From: a bacterium D16-76
GTDB lineage: Bacteria > Bacillota > Clostridia > Oscillospirales > Acutalibacteraceae
Assembly: GCA_009917445.1 (NCBI GenBank)
Contig: QZEE01000002.1
Location: 62,001-126,000 of the forward strand
DNA length: 64,000 nt
Direction: 5' to 3'
This document shows positions 8,250 through 16,283 of the stretch, one piece after another; the first letter of the stretch is position 1; every line of letters starts with the position of its first letter. A model generated the notes under the pieces. The model did no database searches. It worked only from the letters and a program-made list of their open reading frames with translations, and was not told the origin of the DNA. A program made the translations under genes and the position numbers.

Positions 8250-8618
8250 CTAATCGTCAATCTTTTCTCTATAAAATTTATATTTATACTTTTCTAGGAA
8301 ATCTACAGGCACTCCGTTACCAGACCCGTTTACAATCGATACGGCATCCTTTATTACTTCAACTAATCCATAAAAACCACCATCTTCGTTTTCAAGATAT
8401 ATCTTTTGACCGTTCATGTTCTTTAGGTCAGATATCGTAAGCATTACATTTCTGTTGCTCTTATAACTTGGATCTAATGCTCTTTGTGCAACATTTATTG
8501 CATCTATTCGCTGTTCAAGAATACCACGCATTGGATTTTTCTTTCTCATATCTGCCAATGCACCTACCATATCCACAGCCATATTTTCTAAAATAGAAAT
8601 AGCATCTTTCTTAGTCAT
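8250..8618 (-). CDS. Conserved phage protein
   Basis: 122 aa, overlapping the preceding HNH gene by 8 nt. The N-terminal helix pair is followed by a beta-rich half (L-K-N-M-N-G-Q-K-I-Y-L-E-N-E-D-G-G-F-Y-G) that resembles the C-terminal part of several short Clostridia phage proteins. No catalytic motif seen. Confidence 0.6.
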   Translation of the reverse strand: MTKKDAISILENMAVDMVGALADMRKKNPMRGILEQRIDAINVAQRALDPSYKSNRNVMLTISDLKNMNGQKIYLENEDGGFYGLVEVIKDAVSIVNGSGNGVPVDFLEKYKYKFYREKIDD

Positions 8619-8982
8619 TATTCTTCACACATTCCTTATTCTGTTCTTCAAAATAAAACTTCAATGCATGAGGCGTTGGCAGCACCACCCCAAACCTCAC
8701 TGCATTTTTGTATGTCACGCTGTCTCGCATCAACATATCTGGCATACGCTCAATGGCTTTTCTGAATTGTTCCACGGTCAAAGTGCTCTTATAGTGATTG
8801 CAACTCCGACAGGCAGGCAACATATTATCCATCGTGTCCGATCCTCCCTTGCGTAATGGCACAACATGATCCACCTGCATATCATCAAAAGCAATTTGTG
8901 TGCCGCAGTATGCACATCTTCCGCCAGTCAGATTGTAGATAGTTCTACGCTCTATTTGTGTAAGCCTACGCCGTTTAGCCAT
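8611..8982 (-). CDS. HNH endonuclease
   Basis: 123 aa from the ATG at 8982 (GGAGG 9 nt upstream). Classic McrA-like HNH fold: C-A-Y-C-G zinc knuckle, D-H-V-V-P-L-R-K-G-G with the catalytic His, then N-x-L-P-A-C-R-S-C-N-x-Y-K. Zinc ligands are the two C-x-x-C pairs. It may be a free-standing homing or terminase-associated nuclease; there is no terminase nearby, so the role here is open. Confidence 0.85.
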   Translation of the reverse strand: MAKRRRLTQIERRTIYNLTGGRCAYCGTQIAFDDMQVDHVVPLRKGGSDTMDNMLPACRSCNHYKSTLTVEQFRKAIERMPDMLMRDSVTYKNAVRFGVVLPTPHALKFYFEEQNKECVKNND

Positions 8983-9018
8983 ATGCAAGCGCCTCCTTTT
9001 TAGGTATTCTTTCAAATG

Positions 9019-9642
9019 TTATATGCCATACATAAGGGTTACCCACCATCCATATAATACATAATCTTCTGGATTAAGGGCGCTGTCCCACGACTGTGCA
9101 AATTCGATAACTGGAGATTTTATCCATCCTGTATTCATGCAATCAGTACAAGCAAACGTTCCTCCAATGTAATCAGAAAATTCATGATTACATCTTTCGC
9201 CTTCAAACCCTTCTTTTATTGCCTCAATATCGGTAATATCCTGCAACCTCTCCACCCGTACATCCGTCACCCGCAAGAAAATCCGCGCTGCCTCGCGGGG
9301 CATATGGATGGAGGGGTGCCACTTTTCTTCGACCATCATTTCACTAGTGTCAATAGGCTCATCCGCTTTATAAAGGTACACGTCTGTTAAACCATACCCA
9401 CCGCCAGCATAATCGCAAGTAGCTTGTTTCCACGTTTCCCGCACATACAGGATGTCGCCATGGCGGTAGGGTGGCGCAGTTACTGTACCATCCTCAAAAG
9501 CATAAACAGCGTCTTCTCCAAACTCAGTTCTCAAAAGTGCAGCATGACCCTTCGGTTGCGGCTTCACCACCCGCCGAGTCACCGTCTTGCGGCCATCCAG
9601 AATATCGCGTACCATTTCTGTATTAAACAATATTGACTTCAT
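9019..9642 (-). CDS. ASCH-domain protein
   Basis: 207 aa. The start I-L-F-N-x-E-M-V-R-D-I-L-D-G-R-K-T-V-T-R-R-V and the G-D-I-L-Y-V-R-E-T-W segment are the hallmarks of phage ASCH-domain proteins (YqfB/EVE-like RNA- or modified-base-binding fold), often mislabelled morphogenesis proteins. A C-N-H-E...C-T-D-C insertion may bind zinc. Base use is a little more GC-rich than its neighbours. Domain secure, ligand unknown. Confidence 0.8.
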   Translation of the reverse strand: MKSILFNTEMVRDILDGRKTVTRRVVKPQPKGHAALLRTEFGEDAVYAFEDGTVTAPPYRHGDILYVRETWKQATCDYAGGGYGLTDVYLYKADEPIDTSEMMVEEKWHPSIHMPREAARIFLRVTDVRVERLQDITDIEAIKEGFEGERCNHEFSDYIGGTFACTDCMNTGWIKSPVIEFAQSWDSALNPEDYVLYGWWVTLMYGI

Positions 9643-9842
9643 GTTATTTTTCCTCTAAATTGCTGATCTTCGAACTCTTTATCCCACCACTTTCTACACT
9701 CCTTGCAAGAAAATTTGTCACATGCATATTTATGGAACTTTAATAATCCGCACGGAGAACATGTTTTTAACATATTTTCTTTCGTGAATCCAGCATTAAA
9801 TGTAGCGTTCATCACTTCAATAAACTTTTCTTGATTGGTCAT
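9639..9842 (-). CDS. Small Cys-rich protein
   Basis: 67 aa starting at MTNQEKFIEVMNATF with GAGGAGG upstream. C-terminal cluster C-S-P-C...C...C-K-E-C suggests a zinc-binding fold. Its stop overlaps the next ATG by 4 nt. No family recognised. Confidence 0.6.
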   Translation of the reverse strand: MTNQEKFIEVMNATFNAGFTKENMLKTCSPCGLLKFHKYACDKFSCKECRKWWDKEFEDQQFRGKIT

Positions 9843-10261
9843 TTTTCCTCCTCTGGCCTGCGGCGGAAAGCAAGCCAAGTTTTGCCATAAGCAGAGCGCT
9901 TCAATTTCCATGTGTCGATAAAGCCTGTTACCACATAAGTTCCAGATAAATAACCATGAAAAAGATACCAATGAGAAGCGCCTTTGGGGTGATCGCTGCC
10001 ATCAAAAACAATCCATATGGGTTCATTAACCATCTCCCGCAGCTCCTCTAGGGTCAGTGGCTCGTTTGGCGGCTCATAGCGGCGGTTCCAGGCTTCTGTT
10101 GCACTTTTCGGGTGGGTCGTAATCTCCCCATGCCCTCCGCAAGTTTTACATCGAATAGTCCAGTATGTCATATGCGATAATAGGCTACCCGTGGTAGAAT
10201 ACTCTTCTGCTTCTCCCCCGCAAAACGGACAAGGTTTAAGCTCCATACCTTTAATTCCCAT
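9839..10261 (-). CDS. Lar-like restriction-alleviation zinc ribbon with C-terminal extension
   Basis: 140 aa, GGAGG 5 nt before ATG. Residues 5-65 are a typical Lar-type ribbon: L-K-P-C-P-F-C-G-G-E-A, R-C-K-T-C-G-G, then A-T-E-A-W-N-R-R. Residues 70-135 form a second module (L-T-L-E-E-L-R-E-M-V-N-E-P-I-W) found in other Clostridia phage proteins. Lar proteins were named for protection against type I restriction; most phage homologues are untested. Confidence 0.7.
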   Translation of the reverse strand: MGIKGMELKPCPFCGGEAEEYSTTGSLLSHMTYWTIRCKTCGGHGEITTHPKSATEAWNRRYEPPNEPLTLEELREMVNEPIWIVFDGSDHPKGASHWYLFHGYLSGTYVVTGFIDTWKLKRSAYGKTWLAFRRRPEEEK

Positions 10262-11324
10262 CGTTTCCTCCTATCTTCCGTTCCAGCTCTGTCCAGGCTT
10301 CTTCGGTAAGGGGTTTCCCACAGACTGGACAGTACTGCATAGGAACATTTTCATATGTTGCGCCAATATTTTTGTTACATAGGGTATATGCGACTTTTGT
10401 ATAAACGTGACTATGACACCACTCGCATCCATCCCACATACTCCTATCTAGCTTGGTTGGAATCGTACCATCATGTGCAATCTCTTTCAACCGAATAAAC
10501 GCAGTGTTCATCTCCAGCGGCCCACCCTGGCACTCATAGCCGCACAATTCCAACTGGTTTACAATTTCCTGTAACTCTGTCAAAAACAACGACTCATTAT
10601 GTTTGGGGTCATAGACTTCTGTAGCTGGTTCCTTACGATTGACATTCAAAACATCTGTCCAAGATTCCAACCCAGCATCCTTGTTTTCACAATTAACGCA
10701 AGCGGATTCGTTTTTTAATGTTTTCTTTTTTCTCACCTTGGCCTTTAGCGGCTTTTTGTTTTCGGATTCTAATATTGTCCACTCATACACATCTTGCGGG
10801 TCAAGCAATAAAACATTTGCTTCACGTCCACAATAAAGGAATCCCTTTTTGTGCTTGCAACTCTCCCTACCGCATATGCTACAAACTGCCCGCTTAATAG
10901 AACAGCTAACCGATACTCTGTTAAACCGTTTACTCTGTATAGCCGCAATAGCATCACTGTTATTCCAATTTCTTAACAAAAACGCCTTTCCCCATAGCTC
11001 ACACAAATTCTCATGATCGCCAGCCACAACTTCGATATCTTCGTTAATATTTGTCCATGTTTCAAATATTCTTGGATATGAAGTACTGTTTCCTACAGTT
11101 ATAATTCCAGATCTGCCTACATACAACGTTTCTAACTTCCTAATCGCAGATATGGTAAAGCGTTCATAATCACGATCAACTTTGTTGTCACACAATCGAA
11201 TATTGAAAACAAAGATATCGCTTGCTTGCACAGGATTTCTTAAATACTTTCGTATATAAGTTAATTCCTCCGCTGTTGGAATACAGTCTGGCTTATCAAA
11301 GTATATCGCACCATGCTCAATCAA
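10251..11324 (-). CDS. Capsid-protease-like N-terminal domain fused to zinc ribbon
   Basis: 357 aa, TTG start with GGAGC upstream. Residues 35-190 follow a Clostridia prohead-protease family: L-C-D-N-K-V-D-R-D-Y-E-R-F, then V-S-V-S-C-S-I-K-R-A-V-C-S-I-C-G and D-V-Y-E-W. Where the family usually has a His in an F-D-H-D turn, this protein reads I-I-T-V-G-N-S, so the catalytic His appears lost. The C-terminus (about 300-350) is a C-x-x-C-H...C-P-V-C-G-K-P-L-T-E-E-A-W ribbon. There are no capsid genes near. Probably a repurposed, inactive fold. Confidence 0.55.
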   Translation of the reverse strand: MIEHGAIYFDKPDCIPTAEELTYIRKYLRNPVQASDIFVFNIRLCDNKVDRDYERFTISAIRKLETLYVGRSGIITVGNSTSYPRIFETWTNINEDIEVVAGDHENLCELWGKAFLLRNWNNSDAIAAIQSKRFNRVSVSCSIKRAVCSICGRESCKHKKGFLYCGREANVLLLDPQDVYEWTILESENKKPLKAKVRKKKTLKNESACVNCENKDAGLESWTDVLNVNRKEPATEVYDPKHNESLFLTELQEIVNQLELCGYECQGGPLEMNTAFIRLKEIAHDGTIPTKLDRSMWDGCEWCHSHVYTKVAYTLCNKNIGATYENVPMQYCPVCGKPLTEEAWTELERKIGGNDGN

Positions 11325-11688
11325 TTTTAACAGCTCCTTTTTTAATAATGTCTTTCAGTTCTATATCATAAGTATCAAACTTCATCAAAGTTGGAAAAGA
11401 ATCAGCATTTATGTTTACGATATAGCAATCCCAACACAAACAAGATGGATAATTAGCGCCTTTCTTTACAATCTTTGCTTCTTCGCTAAAACACGTAGAC
11501 AACCATTTCGCTAGTTCGGTTTCTTCTAATGAGAAAACTGTCTTATCTGTTAAGTCAAAATAAGCGGGATAATTCATTTGACAGCCTATACTCCTAAACA
11601 TACACTTGCTACAATTCTGTTCAAGATTTCTACAAACCGTCTGCAAATCCCCTAGTGTAAAGTTTCTTAAATTTTTGTACTTTGCCAT
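11317..11688 (-). CDS. Cys-rich hypothetical protein
   Basis: 123 aa. Two Cys groups (C-S-K-C-M-F-R-S-I-G-C near residue 26 and C-L-C-W-D-C near residue 83) suggest metal binding. Its stop overlaps the start of the capsid-protease-like gene. No known family. Confidence 0.6.
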   Translation of the reverse strand: MAKYKNLRNFTLGDLQTVCRNLEQNCSKCMFRSIGCQMNYPAYFDLTDKTVFSLEETELAKWLSTCFSEEAKIVKKGANYPSCLCWDCYIVNINADSFPTLMKFDTYDIELKDIIKKGAVKID

Positions 11689-11732
11689 TTCATCACTGCT
11701 CCCATCATTAAATGCAAAAATTTAATTTGTTG

Positions 11733-12938
11733 CTATACCAAAGAAACAAGACTATCCATCCAGTCAATCAATAATTTTCTCATACGAGAACTTGGAATGT
11801 AGATGCTTATATCGTTTCCATCACGAATCGCAGAGCGCCAGATCCATTGTATCATCTCGCTTAGTGCGTATTCATCTTCTTTCACCTCTACGCCCTGGCT
11901 TGCAAAATAGTTCTTTTCAACAGGGTTGTAAAAGATATTTACACAATAAGCGAGACAGTTTCTTCCACGATATTTGTTTGTTGCCCTAGCATTGCAAGGC
12001 ACAAAGCCTTTCGTATATCCTTTACCACTCAGCAGTGCACTGTATTCCTTGAAAGTTGTCCAGATATTTTGTATAGAGCTTGAGTGAAACCTATGGCTGA
12101 ATACATTGTGCATATTATTTTTTAGTTCCTTTATGGATGACGATTTCTTATTCCGAGAAAACCAGGTGGACGATAGTGCGGTGTTTAGATCACCAACCTT
12201 GTTAAGCTTCACGTCATCGATTATATGAATCTTATCTTTTATACCGCTTACATATCCAGGGTTTACGCCCTTATCGGTAAAAACATACTCACCATTACGG
12301 CACTCTGTTCCGATTTTCTGAATCGTTACGCCATTCAAATCAAAATAATACTTTTGCTTTTGAGCGTCAAACAAGTACGTAAGAATAAGCACATCTTTGA
12401 ATGATTCAAAAATCTGTATCGGAAATGTCCAGAACATAAAGCAATCGTTAAAAAATACAACATTTCCAGTGAGTATCATATCCCTTATGTCTGAGAATCT
12501 GCCCTCATACTGTTCTGCAATCCAGGTTACACGCTGATTATCCTCTACAGAAATCATATTCGTATTGATTAGGATATCCAGATCCCCTCTGGATATCTTT
12601 ATGATTTCTATAACGTCAGCCACCTCATCCAGTATCAGTTTGTAGCCACCATCTTTTATGAGTTGTATTGTGGTTTCATTATATGTCCTAAACAAAGCGT
12701 GAGTACTTACAATGTTACTGCCAGCCCTCAGAAGATTATGTAAACTGTCCAACTTACCGTTCCCATAATTCTTAGGATCTTTAAAATTCCTATCTCGACA
12801 GACATCTTTTATACGCTCTACTTCCTCTAAAAACGGAGTGATGTAGATGTATTTACTGTCAGTGTCTTTTCTCATTTGGTTGATAGCGGCACTTGTTTTA
12901 CCTGCGCCCATAATCATATCACATACTCTGATGTTCAC
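11733..12938 (-). CDS. Superfamily 2-like phage helicase/ATPase
   Basis: 401 aa, GTG start after GGGGG. Walker A is M-G-A-G-K-T-S (about 10-16) and Walker B L-I-L-D104-E105-V, in the DEAD-like arrangement of SF2 enzymes. A C-terminal motif VI arginine finger is not obvious (Y-I-P-S-S-R-M-R-K is a candidate). It is the first gene of the leftward accessory operon. Probably unwinds or remodels DNA in replication; exact role unknown. Confidence 0.7.
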   Translation of the reverse strand: MNIRVCDMIMGAGKTSAAINQMRKDTDSKYIYITPFLEEVERIKDVCRDRNFKDPKNYGNGKLDSLHNLLRAGSNIVSTHALFRTYNETTIQLIKDGGYKLILDEVADVIEIIKISRGDLDILINTNMISVEDNQRVTWIAEQYEGRFSDIRDMILTGNVVFFNDCFMFWTFPIQIFESFKDVLILTYLFDAQKQKYYFDLNGVTIQKIGTECRNGEYVFTDKGVNPGYVSGIKDKIHIIDDVKLNKVGDLNTALSSTWFSRNKKSSSIKELKNNMHNVFSHRFHSSSIQNIWTTFKEYSALLSGKGYTKGFVPCNARATNKYRGRNCLAYCVNIFYNPVEKNYFASQGVEVKEDEYALSEMIQWIWRSAIRDGNDISIYIPSSRMRKLLIDWMDSLVSLV

Positions 12939-13034
12939 TCATATCCCCCTAACAGTTATATTATTTATAACATCGCCCTGCAACTGCCGTTTGGCTTTAG
13001 TACCAATTAGTTTCTACGTTGAAAATTAGGTTGC

Positions 13035-13055
13035 TTGGAACTTTAAAAGTACCAA
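13035..13055. promoter_or_regulatory. Imperfect palindrome beside integrase, candidate attP core or operator
   Basis: A 21-bp near-perfect dyad (arms TTGGAACTTT and AAAGTACCAA around A; one mismatch) lies 86 nt downstream of the integrase stop, between the integrase and helicase genes. A second AGTACCAA is found about 40 nt away at about 12999. Tyrosine integrase core sites are dyads of this size next to int, so attP is a reasonable guess. Confidence 0.35.
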
Positions 13056-13140
13056 AATTGAAAACCGACTCTCGAAAAACCCAGTATTTATGCGGCTTCC
13101 GGGACTTTAGAAATCGCTTTTCCTTAAAGAATAAATAAGG

Positions 13141-13857
13141 CTAAAAGATGCTGCTCGTTACATCCAAGTTCATAACGTTGTAAGCGAACTTCTCATCCTC
13201 TTCGGTAACTCCAATGTAGCGCATAGTGATAAGCGGACTGGAATGACCAAACAGTCTTTGCAGATGCTGAATGTCGTGAAATTGATTATAGTGCTGATAT
13301 CCAAAAGTCTTTCTGAGGGTATGAGTACCAATATTCTGCTTGATACCGCAAGCTTGAGCTGCTGCCTTTAGCACCTTTCTGAAAGTGTCCGGTCTGATGT
13401 GCCCACCTTCACGAGAAGAAAACAAATACTGACCTTTACAAAAATGATTTGAGAAGTACCAGTTTAAGATGTCAACACAAGCTTGGTTGAGGTAAATATT
13501 TCTCTTTTTATGAACTTTTCTTTGATGTACTGCAATTCTATCTGTAGTATCTTCATAGTCCTCTACAAACTTTATAGTCCCATCTGAGTTCATAATATCA
13601 GACACAGTAAGACTTAAAAGTTCACTGGCTCTAAGGCCAAGATTGATGCCCAATACAAAGCCAAGAAGATATTTTGGATCAGCATTCTCATTGAGCCATG
13701 CGGCTACAGCTTGAAGATCTTCTTTCTTCTTGATTGGGTAAACCGTCTGTTCTCCACCTTTACGATAGTTGTGTGAAACGGTAGTTTTTTGTACGGGAAA
13801 CTGGATAACATTTCCTTGACTGTACTCCTGGTCGAAAAGACACATCTGCGCGTTCAT
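13141..13857 (-). CDS. int: Tyrosine recombinase (integrase)
   Basis: 238 aa from the ATG at 13857, 9 nt after AAAGGAG. The catalytic set is complete: R76 (L-G-L-R-A-S-E-L-L), K near 117, H179-x-x-R182 (H-T-L-R-K-T-F), H205 (G-H-S-S) and Y214 (T-M-R-Y). The N-terminal arm-binding domain is short, so it is closer to small XerC/D-like integrases than to lambda Int. It has its own sigma-A promoter and leader. It should insert and excise the prophage. Confidence 0.92.
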   Translation of the reverse strand: MNAQMCLFDQEYSQGNVIQFPVQKTTVSHNYRKGGEQTVYPIKKKEDLQAVAAWLNENADPKYLLGFVLGINLGLRASELLSLTVSDIMNSDGTIKFVEDYEDTTDRIAVHQRKVHKKRNIYLNQACVDILNWYFSNHFCKGQYLFSSREGGHIRPDTFRKVLKAAAQACGIKQNIGTHTLRKTFGYQHYNQFHDIQHLQRLFGHSSPLITMRYIGVTEEDEKFAYNVMNLDVTSSIF

Positions 13858-13871
13858 GTTGACACACTCCT

Positions 13872-13884
13872 TTAATGTGTTGCT
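13872..13884 (-). promoter_or_regulatory. AGCAACACATTAA motif in the integrase leader
   Basis: On the minus strand the integrase leader reads AAGCAACACATTAAAGGAG, so the shared AGCAACACATTAA element overlaps the ribosome site. The same element recurs at 14814, 35384, 41181, 45592 and 49626. It also forms part of the small dyad TGTGTT-GCTT-AACACA at about 13876-13891. Confidence 0.45.
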
Positions 13885-13906
13885 TAACACAAGTTTTCCT
13901 AGGTTT

Positions 13907-13935
13907 ATTATACTATATAAGTGCGAAAATGTCAA
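13907..13935 (-). promoter_or_regulatory. Sigma-A promoter of integrase
   Basis: On the minus strand TTGACA (13930-13935), a 17-nt spacer and TATAAT (13907-13912): a perfect consensus promoter 50 nt upstream of the integrase start. Confidence 0.9.
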
Positions 13936-13976
13936 TAGTGTTTTAATTTAATTTGGCGCTTTTCGATTTTTTATTT

Positions 13977-13986
13977 GTTGAACAAC
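13977..13986. promoter_or_regulatory. Operator-like dyad, copy 2
   Basis: GTTGAACAAC, identical to the core of copies 1 and 3; 42 nt upstream of the integrase -35 box. Confidence 0.45.
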
Positions 13987-14065
13987 CCGGGAAAACGATA
14001 TGAAGAGTCTTTTACAACGGAAAATTGTGCGGTAAAAAGCAATCACATTATTTCAATTAACACTT

Positions 14066-14075
14066 GTTGAACAAC
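14066..14075. promoter_or_regulatory. Operator-like dyad, copy 3
   Basis: GTTGAACAAC again, 89 nt from copy 2 (close to whole helical turns), in the divergence region. Confidence 0.45.
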
Positions 14076-14813
14076 GTAGGTTTTTGGAAGTGAGTACCGA
14101 ACAGAGGTAAAATGAAAATCGTGTTGATTAAGAGGTGTGGGAATTTTATGGGAATTTTGGGGATAGGTGTGAAGGAAGAACTACTAACGAGAAAATTTTT
14201 AATTTTCGAGTTGCCGAAAATGTGAGGCCACCCCCGTCTTTGGTATACATCATTTACCTGGGTTTGTCAAGGCGTGTAAATTCTGCTTTCCCCCAAAAAG
14301 TAGAATTGTAAAAGGCGCTTTTCCTCTCTTGATAAAGGGCGCTTTCATTGGTAAAGGCTTTTGACGGTGGCCTGCTGGCGGCGCTGGTGGGTGCAAGGTT
14401 CGGTATAGTATGACTTTGAAACCTGAACGTGGGGAAGTTTTTGATCGCTCCTTGTTTCTTCCTCTCCTTCTCTCCCTTTTCCCTCGCTCTCCTCTTTCTT
14501 CTCATCCCCTGGTTTTGTCTCCCTCCTCCATCTCTCCCAAGTGCAGGCGGTGCCCGTAGGCTGACGGCTGGTCGTGGTAGTGGGCGGCGGCGCTGGTGCT
14601 GTTGGCCTAGGCTTGTACTGGTAGGCGCTCCGCGCTGCTGGTGCTGTCTCCTTGGTGCTGGGTGCTGGTGCTATGCGTGGGTGGCGCTGGTGGGTTCTGC
14701 TGGTGCTGGCGGCGCTTGCTGTCGCTTGATCTGCTTGCTGTTCCTGGCATTGGCATATTGTAATAAATATTGCATAAAACGCGGTACTAATCTTTGTGCA
14801 ACTTTTCGCCATT

Positions 14814-14833
14814 AGCAACACATTTAATTATTG
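14814..14833 (+). promoter_or_regulatory. AGCAACACATTTAATTATTG element upstream of sigma-like gene
   Basis: A copy of the repeated AGCAACACATTAAATTTTT element whose 3' end touches the -35 box of the sigma-like gene promoter, a good place for a repressor. Confidence 0.45.
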
Positions 14834-14859
14834 CAATTTGCGGCGGGATGTGCTATAAT
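14831..14859 (+). promoter_or_regulatory. Sigma-A promoter of sigma-like gene
   Basis: TTGCAA (14831-14836), 17-nt spacer and TATAAT (14854-14859) with an extended -10 TG. The transcript has a leader of about 107 nt that is G/C-rich before ATTAAATTTTT and GGGG next to the start. Confidence 0.85.
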
Positions 14860-14973
14860 TATAGACAGAAAGAGGGAAGGAAAGCGGCGAGGTCGGCGGG
14901 TCGAGGCTGGCGGGGCTGCTCGAAAATCCCAAAAGCGGCAAATTAAATTTTTATAAGAAAAGGGGCTTTTATC

Positions 14974-15795
14974 ATGAAAAACACCACCACTACCACCACA
15001 AAGAAAAGGTTTGACATGGGCGCGGTTATGCGCAGGGCTTGGGCCATCAGGCGGGAAGCTGCGGAGCGGTACAACGTAAAACTGATGGATATTGTTTGGG
15101 GCGAGTGCATCCGCATGGCCTTCGCTGAAGCGCAGGGTGATAACGCTGAATCCAATGCGCAAGCCGTCATTAACGAGTGGCAAGAGCTGGGCGAGGCGGG
15201 GCAGGTCAAGATCATGCAGGCATGTGTACGCAAGGCGGCAAAGAATGAAATCGGGTATAGTATTGAAGATAAGTATTTACAGTTTAACGAGGTTCCCGCT
15301 TGGGGGCTGTGGGGCCATGGGTTTGATGAATACGTTAATGAAACCTGGCTGCGGGTTGCTGGTAATCTTGATATTGATAAGCTGACGGCAAAGAACGAAA
15401 AGCGGGCCACGCAAGCGAAAAAGCCTATCACGCTTGTAAACATCGTTTACAATGCCGCTAAGGCTGCCATACAGGCCATATATTATTCTGACGTGAAACA
15501 TGGCAAGGCAAGCATCCGTACCACAATAGGCAAAGACGGCGAAGAGTATAGCTATATTGAAACAATGGCAGAGAGCCGCCGCGATAACACCGAAACAAGC
15601 GCTTGCATAAAGGCAACCCTCCAGCAGTTCATCCAGGGCAGGGACGAAAAAGATCAGACTATCCTTGAGGCCGTAAAGGATGGCTACACAGAGCGGGAAA
15701 TTGCTAAGTTCGTTGGTATGTCTAATGTGGCAGTACACAAAAGGATTGCCAAAATGCGGGAAGCGCTGCGAGGTTCGATGAAAGAGGTTGCATAA
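14974..15795 (+). CDS. Sigma-factor-like transcription regulator
   Basis: 273 aa; AAAAGGGG precedes the ATG. After a Thr-rich opening, residues 12-55 match the conserved A-W-x-I-R-R-E-A-x-x-x-Y segment of mobile-element proteins in Clostridia. Residues 225-265 (Q-T-I-L-E-A-V-K-D-G-Y-T-E-R-E-I-A-K-F-V then V-A-V-H-K-R-I-A-K-M-R) form a helix-turn-helix of the sigma-70 region 4 type. The middle has helices like region 2 (E-Y-V-N-E-T-W-L-R-V-A). It is the first rightward gene and precedes about 20 non-consensus promoters, so I infer it may be their specificity factor. Confidence 0.65.
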   Translation: MKNTTTTTTKKRFDMGAVMRRAWAIRREAAERYNVKLMDIVWGECIRMAFAEAQGDNAESNAQAVINEWQELGEAGQVKIMQACVRKAAKNEIGYSIEDKYLQFNEVPAWGLWGHGFDEYVNETWLRVAGNLDIDKLTAKNEKRATQAKKPITLVNIVYNAAKAAIQAIYYSDVKHGKASIRTTIGKDGEEYSYIETMAESRRDNTETSACIKATLQQFIQGRDEKDQTILEAVKDGYTEREIAKFVGMSNVAVHKRIAKMREALRGSMKEVA

Positions 15796-15847
15796 AAAAT
15801 TTAATCTTTCGGTTAGCGGCGAATTTAATTAGTCTGTAATATATTGG

Positions 15848-15874
15848 GGCTGGCAGTCGTTGGAATTGCCAGCC
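15848..15874 (+). other. Leader hairpin 1
   Basis: GGCTGGCA and TGCCAGCC pair perfectly around an 11-nt loop, 29 nt before the next start codon. A sister hairpin stands before the following gene. Confidence 0.55.
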
Positions 15875-15903
15875 AGGAGAAAAATAAAAGGGAGTGCTTT
15901 CAA

Positions 15904-16266
15904 ATGTCCAGCATTATCAACGCCAAGCTCAAAAACCGTATTATTCTTTCCTCTAAGGTTACTGTATACGTTCCCGCAACTACTGCGGTAAATCAGGCGG
16001 TTGACAATACCGTGCAAGTCAAGAAGGTTGCTTCTGCCTTATCTGGGTGGTTTGGTGGAGCAACTAGCACGCCAGCGCTTGGCTACTGGCTCTCTCCGGT
16101 TTCTGGCCTAGTAGCAGAAAAGACAACCGTAGTATTTGCCTATACCAGCGAGGCAGACTTGGAAACCCACTGTGAGGAATTGGTTGACCTGTGCGAAGCG
16201 TTGAAGGTTGAAATGGGACAAGAAGCCGTTGCGCTTGAAATTAACGGCGAGATGATTTTCATTTAA
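15904..16266 (+). CDS. Conserved Clostridia mobile-element protein
   Basis: 120 aa from ATG 15904, GGGAGTG upstream. The sequence (V-Y-V-P-A-T-T-A-V-N-Q-A-V-D-N-T, then W-F-G-G-A-T-S-T-P-A-L-G-Y-W and A-L-E-I-N-G) belongs to a protein family abundant on plasmids and phages of gut Clostridia, without known function. Its W-F-G-G-A-T-S-T-P-A core is very conserved. Base composition resembles the sigma-like gene rather than the genes further right. Confidence 0.75.
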   Translation: MSSIINAKLKNRIILSSKVTVYVPATTAVNQAVDNTVQVKKVASALSGWFGGATSTPALGYWLSPVSGLVAEKTTVVFAYTSEADLETHCEELVDLCEALKVEMGQEAVALEINGEMIFI

Positions 16267-16283
16267 GGCCTAAAAGTATGTGC

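Larger units (their letters stand above)
13936..14830. other. Non-coding divergence region with strand-biased tracts
   Basis: About 900 nt without a supported gene between leftward integrase and the rightward sigma-like gene. It holds two GTTGAACAAC dyads, three related AAGGC/GGCGCTTT repeats near 14310-14360, a long pyrimidine-only stretch on the plus strand (about 14455-14540) and a G/T-rich, CTGGTG-repetitive stretch (about 14560-14740). Open frames exist on both strands but are low-complexity and lack ribosome sites. Candidate functions are replication origin, regulatory hub or structured RNA. Confidence 0.5.

Noticed and set aside
14429-14815. Open frames on both strands in the strand-biased tract (plus 14429-14815, minus 14345-14821 and 14254-14505)
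   Set aside because: Low-complexity Cys/Gly/Leu- or Ala/Pro/Thr-rich products, no ribosome sites, explained by base composition.
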